Source of the DNA: Leptobrachium leishanense
Taxonomy: Eukaryota > Chordata > Amphibia > Anura > Megophryidae
Length of the DNA: 64,000 nucleotides
Direction of reading: 5' to 3'
NCBI GenBank assembly: GCA_009667805.1
Contig: CM019066.1
Span: forward strand, 6,882,001 to 6,946,000
Made by a program: the position numbers and the translations under genes. Positions 43,466-55,111 of the stretch are shown here, piece by piece; within the stretch, counting starts at the first letter, position 1, and every line of letters starts with the position of its first letter. A model generated the notes under the pieces. The model was not told the DNA's origin and made no database searches. It saw only the letters and a list, made by a program, of their open reading frames with translations.

Positions 43466-46407
43466 ATGTCAGAAAGACCAAAAAGGACAAGCAGACGCTC
43501 CCAGACACAGATAAGAGGGCAAGCAGCCTCTGTGTCGGGAGGCTGTGCCTCTGGTCGCCGTGGACGCGGTGCATCTTCTGCAGGGGCACGCTTGTCCTTT
43601 CTAACTGGTGCTGGCCGTCTTAAGCAGCAGCAACACACACAAATAACTGGCACTCATGTTGCCCCAGCAGTTGCAGCATACTGCCAAGTTGGCTCCAGTG
43701 ACAAGGAGATAGGGGGTGATGACAATGATGATGAGGTCACTGACTCCAACTGGGTGCCTAATCGAACAGAGGAGTCAAGTGAGGAGGAGGAGGCACAACA
43801 AACACGAGGCACAACATCCTCTATGACCAACCATAGCATTAGCTAGTCCAAGGCATCAGATGTCAGAGCTGCTCAGGTGCAGAGCGCTGTTGTCTCAAAG
43901 CACACATCCAGGAACTCTGCTGTCTGGGAGTTCTTTAAGAAATGTGCAGCAGACCGCAGAGTTGCTATTTGTAATCTACGTCAGATGAGGATCAAGCGTG
44001 GGAAAGACACTGGATGCTTGGATACCACGTGCTTGAGGCGACATATGACCACCTGCCACGCATCCCGTTGGCGCAAAACTTTGCATAGGTCCTCCTCACC
44101 TGTCTCCACCACCACTATATGTCCTGCCATGTCATTGACTCCTACCTCCACTGACAGGGATGATGCTACAGTAATGGATGTACCAGGTCCTTCCTCACAA
44201 TGTGACAGCATCCCATCAGCTGAAGATTTATGCATTCAAATTATTTTGCCCCAGCTGCTGCAGCGTAATAAAAAATATAGTCCCAACCATCCCCAAGCAC
44301 AGCGTCTAAATGCCAGCTTAGCAAAATTACTCGCATTGCAGCTGCTGCCTTTCCAGCTGGTGGACTCTGCTTCCTTCCGTGAATTTGCTGAATGTGCTGT
44401 ACCACAGTGGCAGGTTCCAAAACGCCATTTCTTTTCATGGAAGGCCATTCCAGCACTATACCAGCACGTGGAACACAATGTTATGGAGTAGTTGGGAAAG
44501 GCAGTCAGCAGCAAGGTGCATGTGACTTTAGACACGTGGTCCAGCAAGCATGGACATGGCCGTTACATTTCCTTCACGGCACACTGGGTAACTCTGACTG
44601 CAGCTGGGAGGGATCCAAGATGGGGCTCTGTGCTGGAGCTTGTTCATCCACCACGCCTCCAGAAAGTTGCTTGTATGAGGTCTGTCTGCTCCACCACCAC
44701 CTCTCCCTCTTTCTCCTCCTCCTCCTTCTCTGTCTCTGGCGAAGTGGCACTTAAACCGACGCATGGCAGGGGCTATGCAATGGCTCAAGCAAAAAGATGC
44801 CATACTGTGCTTGAGCAGGTTTGTTTAGGGGACAGGTGCCACACCGGGCCAGAAATTCTTTCAGCTCTGCAGGGGCAGGTGCAGAGATGGTTAACACCAC
44901 GTCAGCTTGAGCTGGGAATGGTCGTCTGTGATAATGGCAGCAACCTTGTCTACGCCCAACACCAGGGTAAGTTGACGCATGTACCATGCTTAGCACACGT
45001 CCTAAATCTGGTGGTACAGTGTTTCCTAACCAGGTACCCAGGGCTGGCAGAGCTTCTCAGCCAGGCCAGAAAAGTCTGCAGCCACTTCAGACGGTCATTC
45101 CCAGCAAGTGTTCGCCTGGCAGAAATTCAAAGAGAATTCCACCTTCCCACAAACCGTCTGATCTGTGACATGCCCACCAGGTGGAACTCGACATTAGCAA
45201 TGCTGCAGCGTCTGCACAAGCAGAAGAGGGCCATCAACGAGTACCTGTGTGAGTATGGCACAAGGACAGGATCAGGTCAACTTGGTTCCCCTCCGCAGTG
45301 GCTGATGATCAAGGATGCATGCACTGTACTGTCACATTTGAGGAGGCGACGAGGATGGTGAGCAGGGACAGTGCATGCATCAGTGACACAATTCCTTTAG
45401 TGTTCCTGCTGGAGCACACTCTGTGGGGAATTATAGATGTGGCTCTAGAGGCAGAGCAGCGGGAGGAAGAGGAAGCCTTCCCTAGCTCTCAAGGCCCCAG
45501 TCTTTCCACAGACAGCATTCCAGCGGGTCCTCCTCAGATCAGACAGGAGGAGGATGAGGAGGAGGAGGAATTTTTAAGTAGATGGCGCATTGAAGGTGGG
45601 GATTCCTCAAAGGAGGGTTTTGTGTGCCCAGAAACCCAAGGACTAGTACATGGCTGGGAGGAGGAAGTGCACGATAGGGTCATCCTCCTCATTGACCAGG
45701 AAGATTCGGAAGCTAATGCCACCTCCAACCTACGCTGCATGGGCTCCCTTATCCTGCAAAGCCTGGTAAAGGACCCCAGGATTTGTGCTATCAAGGAGAG
45801 GGATCATTACTGGTTGGCAAGCCTTCTTGATCCACGATACAAAGGTAAAGTTGCAGAGCTCATCCTGCCCTCACAGAGGGAGGACAGGATGAAATAACTT
45901 GAGGACGCTCTAAAGCGACACTTGTGTAACACCTTTCCAGGCACTGGTAGGTTACCAAGTGATGACACAGGTGCTTCTGAGGCTGCGGATGTTAAGAGAA
46001 ATAGTGGTGAAGGCCGGGGCCGCTTGACTGATGCCTTTTTAATTTTTTTTAGTCCACGACACCCAGGGACGTCAAATGTAGGCAACCATTGCCAGCGTCT
46101 TCACCGTATGGTGCAGGACTACCTAGGGGCAAGGGCAGACCTGGATACCTTTCCAGCAGATGATCCACTGGCTTACTGGGTATTGAGATTGGATCACTAG
46201 CCAGAACTTAGCCAATATGCTATGCAGCTACTAGGTTGCCCTTTATCCAGCGTGCTTTCTGAAAGGACGTTCAGCGCCGCTGGAGGTTTTGTCACAGACA
46301 AAAGAGTGCGTCTGTCCACCGACTCTGTAGACCGGCTGACATTTATAAAAATGAATCAGTCCTGGATCAGCAGCTATCAATCCCCTGATGCTGACGTAAC
46401 GGAATAG
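43466..46407 (+). pseudogene. hAT transposase (BED finger to hATC domain), broken
   Basis: This would excise and insert family B elements. The ATG at 43466 opens MSERPKRTSRRSQTQ, a basic region, then an acidic run (TEESSEEEEAQ). A BED finger follows (WEFFKKC ... ICNLRQ ... LRRHMTTCH), in which the second Cys of the pair is Arg. The RNase H-like core shows LDTWSS (first Asp), VVCDNGSN (second Asp), CLAHVLNLVV and PTRWNST. The C-terminal dimerisation region reads LLGCPLSSVLSERTFSAAGG, then FVTDKRVRLS. Lesions: TAG 43844-43846, TAG 44489-44491, a one-base frameshift near 45335, TAA 45895-45897 and TAG 46198-46200. All main domains are present, so its ancestor was complete. I place it near Ac/ZBED-type hAT proteins, tentatively. 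Confidence 0.92.
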
Positions 46408-47579
46408 ATCGGGGATCTCTTCTGCATTCACAAAACCTCCACCACTGAACTCTTCCACAATACCACAAAGGGGTTACGATGTGAAGGCACTTGCTGCCAC
46501 CAAAGGCACAATATTTGGGTGGACTGACACTGATGCCTATATTACCCGATTTATATCATTTTAATTTTTTGGACCGCAAGGTCCAACCCTGCACTCTTCC
46601 ACAATACCACAAAAGGGTTACGGTGTGAAGGCACTTGCTGCCACCAAAGGCACAATATTTGGGTGCACTGCCCCTGACGCCTATATTACCAGATTTAGAT
46701 CATTTAAATTTTTTGGACCGCAGGGTCCAACCCTGCACTCTTCCACAATACCACAGAGGGGTTTACTGTTGCCGACACTAAAGGCCCAATTTTAAAGCAC
46801 CTATTGTTACTTTCATCCAAAGCCTGCATAAGTTTCACCATAATTTAGCCAAAAAATCACTAAACTTGTTCTGCGTGTCCTAAAATGTCTCCTCTTTTAA
46901 TACAGACTGCCGCCTCAAGCAGTTGTTTATGAATAGATTAAAGGAAAAACGTTTACCGTCATTTAAAACGTAATTTTTTTTTGTTTTTAAATGTTTCTAT
47001 ACATCCTACAAATCTGCCACTTCACAGGCAGGTTATGGGGACCTCCTAGGCACTATATTTGAAGGAATTTTTCGTTTTTATTTTTAACCCTTATTTCATG
47101 GAAAACTCACTGTCCCTTAAAACGTTTTATTTATAACTTTTTTTCTTTGTTTCCTGTCCCCCAGGGCACTACACGGACCCCCATACACCTTTTATGGCAA
47201 ATATATTTCATATATGCCCTCTTGCAGGGCACTCTAAAAATCGAACTTTTGAGTCCCATTGACTTGCATTGAGTTTGGTTCGTGTTCGCGTTCGAACTCG
47301 AACTACTCTTGGTATCAGCTTGTGCCAACACCCAAATCCTCCTGTCCCGCTGGCAGAACTGTGAATATTCTGGGTGGCAGCGTGCACCATGCTGCTAAAT
47401 AAACTGGCCCGACAGGTGATCGGTGGCTATGGGAGTGCTTGACCTCCGATAACAGTCAACGCACTGTGATTGGCTCTCACAGCCATCATCAGATTTATAT
47501 TTTAAGACTTTATGTTTAGGGTCAGGGATATGACTAAGGGTAGGATAGGATTAGATTATGATCAGATTTATGGTTAGAG

Positions 47580-47717
47580 CGTGGATCTGAAACTCCAGCC
47601 CCCCAGATGTTGTTGGCCTACAATTCCCAGAATTCTTTGAATGCAAAGGATGGCCAAAGAATCATGGGAGTTATAGTTCAGAAACATCTGGGGGGGGAGC
47701 AGAGTTTGAGATGCCTG
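47580..47717. mobile_element. Small hAT MITE, family D, copy 1
   Basis: 138 bp, palindromic (GATCTGAAACTCCAGCCCCC ... GAGTTTGAGATGCC). It resembles the copy at 52524. Flanks are GGTTAGAG and GGTTTAGAG, an imperfect 8-bp duplication. Confidence 0.7.
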
Positions 47718-48254
47718 GGTTTAGAGGTAGGTTTAGAGTAAGAAGTGATTTTAGAATTGGTGTAAGTTGTGGAGTATTTTCAAGGTTAGCTTTACAGATA
47801 TTTATTGTTAATGGAATGTATAAATGGCGGTAGGTGTTGCGTTATATTAGAGCACAACAGTTGTCCGGCCACATGAGGCATCATCAAGGGGAGGACCAGA
47901 CAGAAAACTAGTCTAAGTCTCCACTGGTCATGAGTAAAATGTGGGACAGCTGACATGCTAAAGAGGATGGTGGGACAGCATCCAAAATTGAGACGTTCCT
48001 GCTTAAATGAGGAACATTGGAAGGCACTGCTCTCCCACAGGACCACCAGGACACCTGCCATAAATAGACATATATTATATTCCACAGAGACAAGGGCCAT
48101 TTTATGGAGTTCCCCTGTAGGCACATGCCTACTGTGCCTTATTACACATCCAGCCCTGGGATCAAGTTGAGCAGGAATGGCTGACACAAAGTTCTCCAGT
48201 CATTTTGGCACTGGAAAGTTCAGTTCCGATTTGCCACACATGCAGTGAAGCTTT
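47718..48254. other. No gene seen
   Basis: Non-coding, apparently single-copy. 47306-47579 is similar. Confidence 0.45.
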
Positions 48255-48273
48255 TGTTTAGGTCTCCAGTCAT

Positions 48274-49668
48274 ATGTTTCCATTTCATTCGGTGATTTGG
48301 CTCATTTTGGCGATTCGGCTCATTTCGGCGTTCCGGATCATTTCGACGATCTGGATCATTTTGCCGATTCGGCTCATTTCTGGTGATTCGGATCAGTTGT
48401 TTTTTCACTTTTTTATGAAGTATTTTGTTTTTTATTGCTTATTTAAGAATGGGAAGTAGATTACTACCAATAGAATGAAAGTTTCTTTACATAATTATTC
48501 TTTTAGGATTTTTTACGCATTTTTTGGGTGAAATTTTAGGTTTCCTAACTTTTTTTTAAAGAAACAAGGCTTTTTAACCCATAGGTTTCAATGCAGCATA
48601 TGAATCCTCACACTGCCGGGCAGTGCCTCTCTGCAGTATAATTAATGGAGCATATGAATCCGCACACTGTTGGGCAGCGCCTCTCTACAGTATAATTCAG
48701 CATATGAATCCGCACACTGCCGGGCAGCACCTCTCTGGAGATCGAGTCATTGATTCGGATCAAATTCATTTTTTGATCAGTTAGTTTTTCATTTTTTACG
48801 AGTCCTAATTAATGCAGCATATTAATCCGCACACTGCTGGGAAGTTCTCGGCAGTGTGCAGATTCATATGCTGCATTAATTAAACTGCAGAGAAGCGCTG
48901 CCCGGCAGTGTGCGGAATGATATGCTGAATTATACTGCAGAGAGGCGCTGCCCAGCAGTGTGCGGATTCGTATGCTGCATTAATTATGCTGCAGAGAGGC
49001 GCTGCCCAGCAGTGTGCGGATTAATATGCTGCATTAATTATACTGCAGAGAGGCGCTTCCCAGCAGTGTGTGGATTCATATGCTGCATTAATTATTATGC
49101 AGAGAAGTGTTTCCCAGCAGTGTGTGGTTTCATATGCTGCATTAATTATACTGCAGAGAGGTGCTGCCCCGCAGTGTGTGGATTCATATGCTGCATTAAT
49201 TATACTGCAGAGAGGTGCTGCTGGCAGTGTGCGGATTCATATGCTGAATTATACTGCAGAGAGGTGCTTCCCGGCAGTGTGCGGATTCATATGCTGCATT
49301 GAAACCTATGGGTTAAAAAGCCTTGTTTCTTTAAAAAAAGTTAGTAAACCTAAAATTTCACCCAAAAAATCCTAAAAGAATAAATAAGTAAAGAAACTTT
49401 CATTCTATTGGTAGTAATCTACTTCCCATTCTTACATAAGCAATAAAAAACGAAATAAGTCATAAAAAAGCGAAAAACCAACTGATTCGAATCACCCGAA
49501 ATGATCTGGATCACCGAAATGATCCGGATCGCTGAAATGATCCGGATCATCAAATCGATCCGAAATTTCAGGTGGTCGATATTTCGTTTTCGGAAATGCT
49601 CCTGAACCACGAAAATGGTGAATTTCATCCGAATTTCAATCCGGAACGAAACGAATTGCACATCTCTA
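48274..49668. mobile_element. 1.4-kb foldback element with inverted tandem units
   Basis: The left arm (48274-48590: TTCGG...GATTCGGATCAGTTG, GAATGGGAAGTAGATTACTA, TTTTTTGGGTGAAATTTTAG) is closely mirrored at 49295-49560. Between the arms are units of about 55-60 bp (GCATTAATTATACTGCAGAG, then AGGCGCTGCCCAGCAGTGTG), reversed on the left of about 48840 and forward on the right. The right end is GCACATCTCTA, like the element at 49880-51679; the left end lacks the matching terminus. Confidence 0.8.
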
Positions 49669-50404
49669 GACAAAACAAACAATTAACAAGCATGTTTGAC
49701 AGAAGTAAAAAAGCCCCTGCTCGAGAGCTTACAATCAAGAGGTGAGGGTGAATTTTGCAGACTGTAAAGTATGAGAAGTAATTATTATTATTATTATTAT
49801 TACTCATTTATATAGCGCCAGCTTATTCTGCAGCGCTGAACATTGGACACAATAAAGGCAGGGTTTCAATACATTTGAGTAGGGATGTGTACGGCTGAAA
49901 AATTTGTTTAGTTTTGTTTCGTTTTAAATTAATTTCATTTTCGGCATTTCGTAACTAATTTCGTTTAGTTTAATTTTGGATCGATTCGAATTTCATATAT
50001 CAATTCCATAGTTGTTATCAATTCAAATTTTTGATCACTAAATAAAACCCCAATTAATCAAATTTTGCTGTTAAAATAAAAGCTAGGATTAAATATTAGG
50101 CTGTCTCACAGATTTAGCATTTGAGTCAAATTAACTGTGAAACAAAATTAATTTGTTTCATAAAGTCCTTTGCTGACTATTACTTGTATTGTAAGTTGTA
50201 AGTTGATATCAATTCGAATTTCAGATTACTAAATAAAACCCCAATGGATCAAATTTTGCTGTTAAAAGACAAGCTAGGGTTAAATTAAGCTGTGTCACAG
50301 ATTCAGTATTTGAGTCAAATTAAACAGGGACAGGTGCTTGTGAAAATGTGAAGCGAAATTAATCATACCTATAAAATCGTTTTCTCCGTAGCCGCGCATC
50401 CGGT

Positions 50405-50434
50405 TTCTGTTGGCTGCGCGCGCAGCCAACAGAA
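50405..50434. repeat. 30-bp perfect palindrome
   Basis: TTCTGTTGGCTGCGC followed by its exact complement, in a CpG-rich stretch (50390-50690) of diverged repeats such as GCGCATCCGGCTCTACAGGA. Confidence 0.9.
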
Positions 50435-50696
50435 GCCTGATGTGCAGCTTCGGAGAAATGCTGGATCAACGTGCGCAGCCTCTACCCCTCGGCCACGCGC
50501 GCATCTAGGAGAACAGGATTCGCACGCAGCAGCCGGGTAGAGCCGGATGCGCACACAGCCTATAGCCGTCTGCTGCGAGCGCATCCGGCTCTACAGGATG
50601 CGTGCGCAGCCTCTACCTGCTGCTGCGTGCGCATCCCTTTCTCCTGGATGTGCGCGCGGCCGACGCGTAGAGGCTGCGAGCGGATCCAGCGTCATG

Positions 50697-51292
50697 AGCT
50701 GGGGGCATATATATCCATGTGAGCTGGGGGCAAATATATCCATGTGAGCTGGGGGCAAATATACCCATGTGAGCTGGGGGGCAAATATACCCATGTGAGC
50801 TGGGGACAAATATACCCATGTGAGCAGGGGGCAATTATACCCATGTGAGCTGGGGGCAATTATACCCATGTGAGCTGGGGGCGAATATATCCATGTGAGC
50901 TGTGGGCAATTATACCCATGTGAGCTGGGGCAAATATACCCATGTGAGCTGGCGGCAAATATACTCATGTGAGCTGAGGGCAATTATACCCATGTGAGCT
51001 GGGGGCAATTATACCCATGTGAGCTGGGGGCAATTATACCCATGTGAGCTGGGAGCAATTGTACCCATGTGAGCTGGGGGCAATTATACCCATGTGAGCT
51101 GGGGCAAATATACCCATGTGAGCAGGGGGCAATTATATCCATGTGAGCAGGAGCAATATATATATATATATCCATGTGAGCTGGGGGCAATATGTATATA
51201 TATATATATATGTGAGCTGGGAGCAATATATATATATATATATATATATCCATGTGAGCTGGGGGCAATATATATATCCATGTGAGCTGGGG
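50697..51292. repeat. Minisatellite 2, ~24-26 bp unit (CATGTGAGCTGGGGGCAATT)
   Basis: About 23 units of CATGTGAGCTGGGGGCAA plus ATATACC or TTATACC. The right-hand units (51150-51275) have grown TA dinucleotide tracts. Same core as minisatellite 1. Confidence 0.95.
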
Positions 51293-52523
51293 GTCAGAAA
51301 CTGGGTGCGATAAACAGCCACATCATTGGGAGCACTGGGCAGCCATATGCTCCACAACAACAGACTGCCCTCCGGGCAGGCTTGATACCTAGTTTGTTTC
51401 ATAAAGTTGTTTGCTGACTGCATTTCTTGTATTGTATGCATTTTAATTTAAGATCAATTCGACAGTTGATATTGATCCGAATTCCGGACCACAAAAAAAA
51501 TAAATTCAAATCTTTCTTTTATGATAATGACACAGTGTAAAATGAAATAAAGTCGTTATATACCATTTTTTGTTTCGTTTACGAATTCGGATCTTATTGA
51601 TTCGGAAGTACTTCCGAAATACGAATTATCGAATTTCATTCCGAATTCCAAATTTTTACAAAACGAATGCACATCTCTACATTTGAGACTGAACAACATT
51701 TTGATAAACCAGTACAGGAGGAATCAAGGGCCCTATTCCCGTGGGAACTCACAATCTAGAAGGGTTGGGGGGTGGAAACAGGTTGAGACTCCAAGGTGAG
51801 AGTGATGGACAGTTTGGGGCAGTGACATGTATTAGTGAGTTGAGTGGTAGGCTTGCCTGAATAGGAATGTCTTAAGGGAACGTTTGAAGGAAGGGAAGCT
51901 AGGGGAAAGTCTGACAGTACGAGAGAGAGCGTTCCAGAGGATGAGGGCTGCGTGTGTGAAATCCTGCAGTCTATCATGGGAAGAGGTGATGCAGGGAGAA
52001 GCTAGGCGCAGGTCACTGTTTGATGTGATGCATGGGGATTTTGTGGGATATAGATCCGGATGGGTGCAATCATGGAGAGAACCTTTGTGATGTAATGCAG
52101 AGTACAGACATTTTGAAAGACTGGAGGCACAGAGGGAGCCGAATGTTACGAGTAATGGAGTTTCACATATAGGGTGAAGCTTGGGAAAAGTTCACAAGGT
52201 AAGAGTTGGGGGTGCGGGAAAAAGGACATGATAATAACAGATCATTGGCCAAGCAAAGCGAACGGGATGGGCTTTGAATTGTATTCTAAAAGCAGGGATC
52301 AAACTTTCCACTTTTCGGGATAGTGGAAATTTGGAATTTGTCGTTGACCACTTGGCATCAGAAGTGCCGAGTAACTTTCAAGCATGGTTGTACCAAAATT
52401 TTGAACCCTACTAAACGTAACAGGGAGTTAGTGTAAAGGTTGACAGAGGTCAGAGAGTGCGGTTCGAGAGGTACGGGATGTGAGGTAGGTGAGTCTGGTA
52501 GAGGCGTTCATTAGACTGTAGAG

Positions 52524-52659
52524 CAGGGATCTCAAACGCCTGCCCCCCAGATGTTTATTGCCTACAATTCCCAGAATTCTTTACAATGCAAAAAATGTCC
52601 AGAGAAACATGGGAGGTGTAGTTCTGAAACATCTGGGAGGCCAGCGTTTGAGATCCCTG
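52524..52659. mobile_element. Small hAT MITE, family D, copy 2
   Basis: 136 bp; ends CAGGGATCTCAAACGC and GCGTTTGAGATCCCTG are exact complements. Flanking 8-mers CTGTAGAG are identical (52516-52523, 52660-52667). Confidence 0.92.
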
Positions 52660-53335
52660 CTGTAGAGGAATAATTTCTCATTGATTAAGTCCAGTGAGAA
52701 ATGTGTTACAGTAGTCAAGACGAGAAATAATAGGAGCTTGGGTGAACATTTTGGTGTAGTCCTGTGTTACAAAGGGGCAGATGTGTGCAATGTTTTTAGC
52801 CGAAAGTGATAAGAGTAGCTTAGTGACTGAATGTGAGGAGGGAAATAGAGATTGACATCAAAGGGGACATCCCACTAGGCAGCAAACCCGTATGGTACCA
52901 TTCATCTGAAGCGAAATAGCCTCAGGCAGGTTACATTTAGAGGGAGGACAACGAGTTCGTTTTTCTAGAGGTTGAGCCATAACCTCAAGGACCATTGTGT
53001 TAGACACAGCAGGTAGGGAGGCAGTGACACCATCTAACATGGTGGGAGAAGTGGAAGATATTGGATCACCAAGAGAGGTGGTATAGATTGAGAAGAGACA
53101 GGGACCCAGAACAGAGACTTGAGGTACCCCAATTAAAAGAGAGGTACTAAGGATGAGGAGCCTCTAAAAGACTCTAAAAGAGTCTGAGAGAAATAGGGAG
53201 AGAAGCACAAAAGAGGCAATGCAACCGAGGCCAGGTTTGCAGGGTGGGAGGGCAAGAAGCGAATGGTCAAATAGGTCAATAGCAGCAGAAAAATCAAGAA
53301 TTAAGTAGGGAGTCGTGATCTTTGTATTTAGCTGC

Positions 53336-54947
53336 TGCTAAATCATTTCTCACTCCGGTCACAGCTAGCTTGGTTTATATTGAATATAGTGATTGGAAAC
53401 AGAAATGTTTCCAGATGGCGAGACTGTTAATAATGAGTCATTAGTGGATCTCTATGTGCTGCGCCAGATTATTCATGTACTTTACTGATCAGATTAATTA
53501 AAATTTGGCCTCGGAATACTAATGCAATTTCCAGATTTCTCTGTCAGCAAAAAGCTGGAGGTTTGGGGCTGCAAACACTGGAGACCTAAGCTCGAGCTCC
53601 ATGCTGTAGAGAAACTATAAAGACATTTTCCCAGTTCCCACCAACAAATGCACATTAAGCACTGCTTTATATACGATGTGTAGATTTACCCGGGAAGTCA
53701 GTGTGCCTTCATCCATAAGAAGGAAATGTTCTGAAACAACAGGGAAAAAGATCTTATTATACAAAAGGAAAGATTGAGGGGGTTATTCAATAAATGGCTA
53801 TGTTTGCCAAAGCAACAAACAGCGGTGACAAGCTTTAGCATTTAACATAAGAGAATTGAAACAGCAAAAAATTCAATGATGTACAGCAATGGTTCTCAGG
53901 TCCCCCTAACAGGCCAGGTTTGCAGGATATGTGAAGCACAGCACAGGTGATATGATTGGCTGCTCAGTGATTGCAGGATTCAGCCTGCTTTTCCAAGGGA
54001 ATCCTTAAAACCTGAAAACCTGGCCTGTTAGGAGTACCTGAGGACCAGGGTTAGGAACCACTGATGTATAGTATACCATGTATATACACATAGCTAGGTA
54101 TTCTGGAATGTTACTATCTGCCAATATTGTACTGTTTGGTTTTATTTTTGAGATTGTTTCCAGCTACCGGAATGTGGACGACATTCAATGGTAAGACGAA
54201 CATATAAATATTCTATTATCGTTCCATTCCCAGCACATTGCATGTACACTGTCACTGGAAGCAATGTGATATACTCATTTACTCCATTGTGACACTTGGG
54301 TACTTTTATACCTTTGCTCCCCAAGGAACAGCCTGAATTCCTTGACTTACTCCTACAGCATATGAATTATGCCAACTGCAGCGCCACAACTCTCTACCAC
54401 TGCATTATGACAAGGTAATTGCACAAATAACTTTCAGCAGTGAGTTTTCTGAGAGACGGGAGCTGATGGAATGGTGCCGCACATACAGCACCAACCCGTC
54501 GCTCCCCGCCACATACAAAAGTACGCAAGCTCCCATGAATGCACGACTTGCAAGTTACGTACTAATGCATATTGCATTAAATAGCTGCAGGGACTTCCGC
54601 AATTTGGAAGCCCTGAGTTGAAGGGGAGGAGCAGCGTGTGCCGAGAAAAAAAAAAAGGTGAGTATTTTTACCTAAAATAACAATAACAGAAGAAAAATAA
54701 ATGGGCAGATGCTGTGAGCAGAATCTGCCCAACTATTTTATGCCAAATTAGGGGGGGTGTCAATTGCTTTACTATAGCATCTTTAAATATCAAAATCGAC
54801 TCGAGCTCTTTTATATTTCTGTCTGTAAACGTTGACATAAATCATACTATGTGATTTTCCCTTTCTTACACAAGTCGTAGGACAAGGGTAGATGTGCCGT
54901 CAACCAGCATGAAAAAATACACGTATCTCCAAAAACATAAAGGGCCA
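53336..54947. other. No gene or clear repeat
   Basis: Mostly single-copy-looking sequence. A short inverted repeat (AACAGGCCAGGTTTGCAGGA / AAACCTGGCCTGTTAGGAG) lies at 53907-54035, perhaps an old MITE. Confidence 0.5.
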
Positions 54948-55111
54948 CATTACATTCCTAGTGCTAACGTTAACGATCACCTGGGTGAGCATTAACTTTA
55001 GCCGCAGAGGCTACCGCACATTACAATCCAAACGCTAACGGGTTAAGTAACCCATTACCGTTTGGTACCTTGCTCTTTTCAGCGCGAGGTTCCTGTACTT
55101 TGCGCTCCCTA
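54948..55111. repeat. Fragment related to the element at 34443, cut by the provirus
   Basis: AGGGCCACATTACATTCCTA, then GCTAACGTTAACG, resembles the left end and AACGTT-rich interior of 34443-35170. It ends where the LTR begins at 55112. Confidence 0.55.

Larger units (their letters stand above)
41081..47305 (+). mobile_element. hAT family B, 6.2-kb transposase-bearing element
   Basis: Starts TAGGGATGAGC. The 8-mer CTCTTGGT occurs immediately before (41073-41080) and immediately after (47306-47313), a typical hAT duplication. Layout: 5' region shared with the small derivatives, a 71-bp tandem array (41440-43130), the transposase (43466-46407), then a 3' region. The right end stops at GTTCGAACTCGAACTA and lacks the GGCTCATCCCTA end seen in relatives at 26092 and 27022. 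Confidence 0.9.
49880..51679. mobile_element. Non-autonomous hAT element carrying minisatellite 2
   Basis: 1800 bp. Ends TAGGGATGTGTACGG and GAATGCACATCTCTA are flanked by identical 8-mers CATTTGAG (49872-49879, 51680-51687). The arms are AT-rich with repeated TTTCGTTT/AATTCG motifs; the middle is GC-rich then minisatellite. No transposase. The terminus resembles family B (TAGGGATGAGC). Confidence 0.88.
49778..53335 (-). pseudogene. L2-like LINE, degenerate, split by two insertions
   Basis: Minus strand, in three pieces: 49778-49879, 51680-52523 and 52660-53335. From its 3' end: ATT repeats, TTTATATAGCGCCAGCTTAT, the C-terminal block with SGTLSLVLSDFPLASLPS in a shifted frame, then RT-type SRLDYCNTFLTGL near 52700 and GVPQVSVLGPCLFSIYT at about 53085-53135 (normally GVPQGSVLGP). 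Both insertions left 8-bp duplications, so the pieces were one element. Many stops and frameshifts; dead. Confidence 0.8.

Noticed and set aside
50369..50584. Cysteine/arginine-rich frame as a small gene
   Set aside because: Caused by CpG-rich diverged repeats and a palindrome inside a hAT element.
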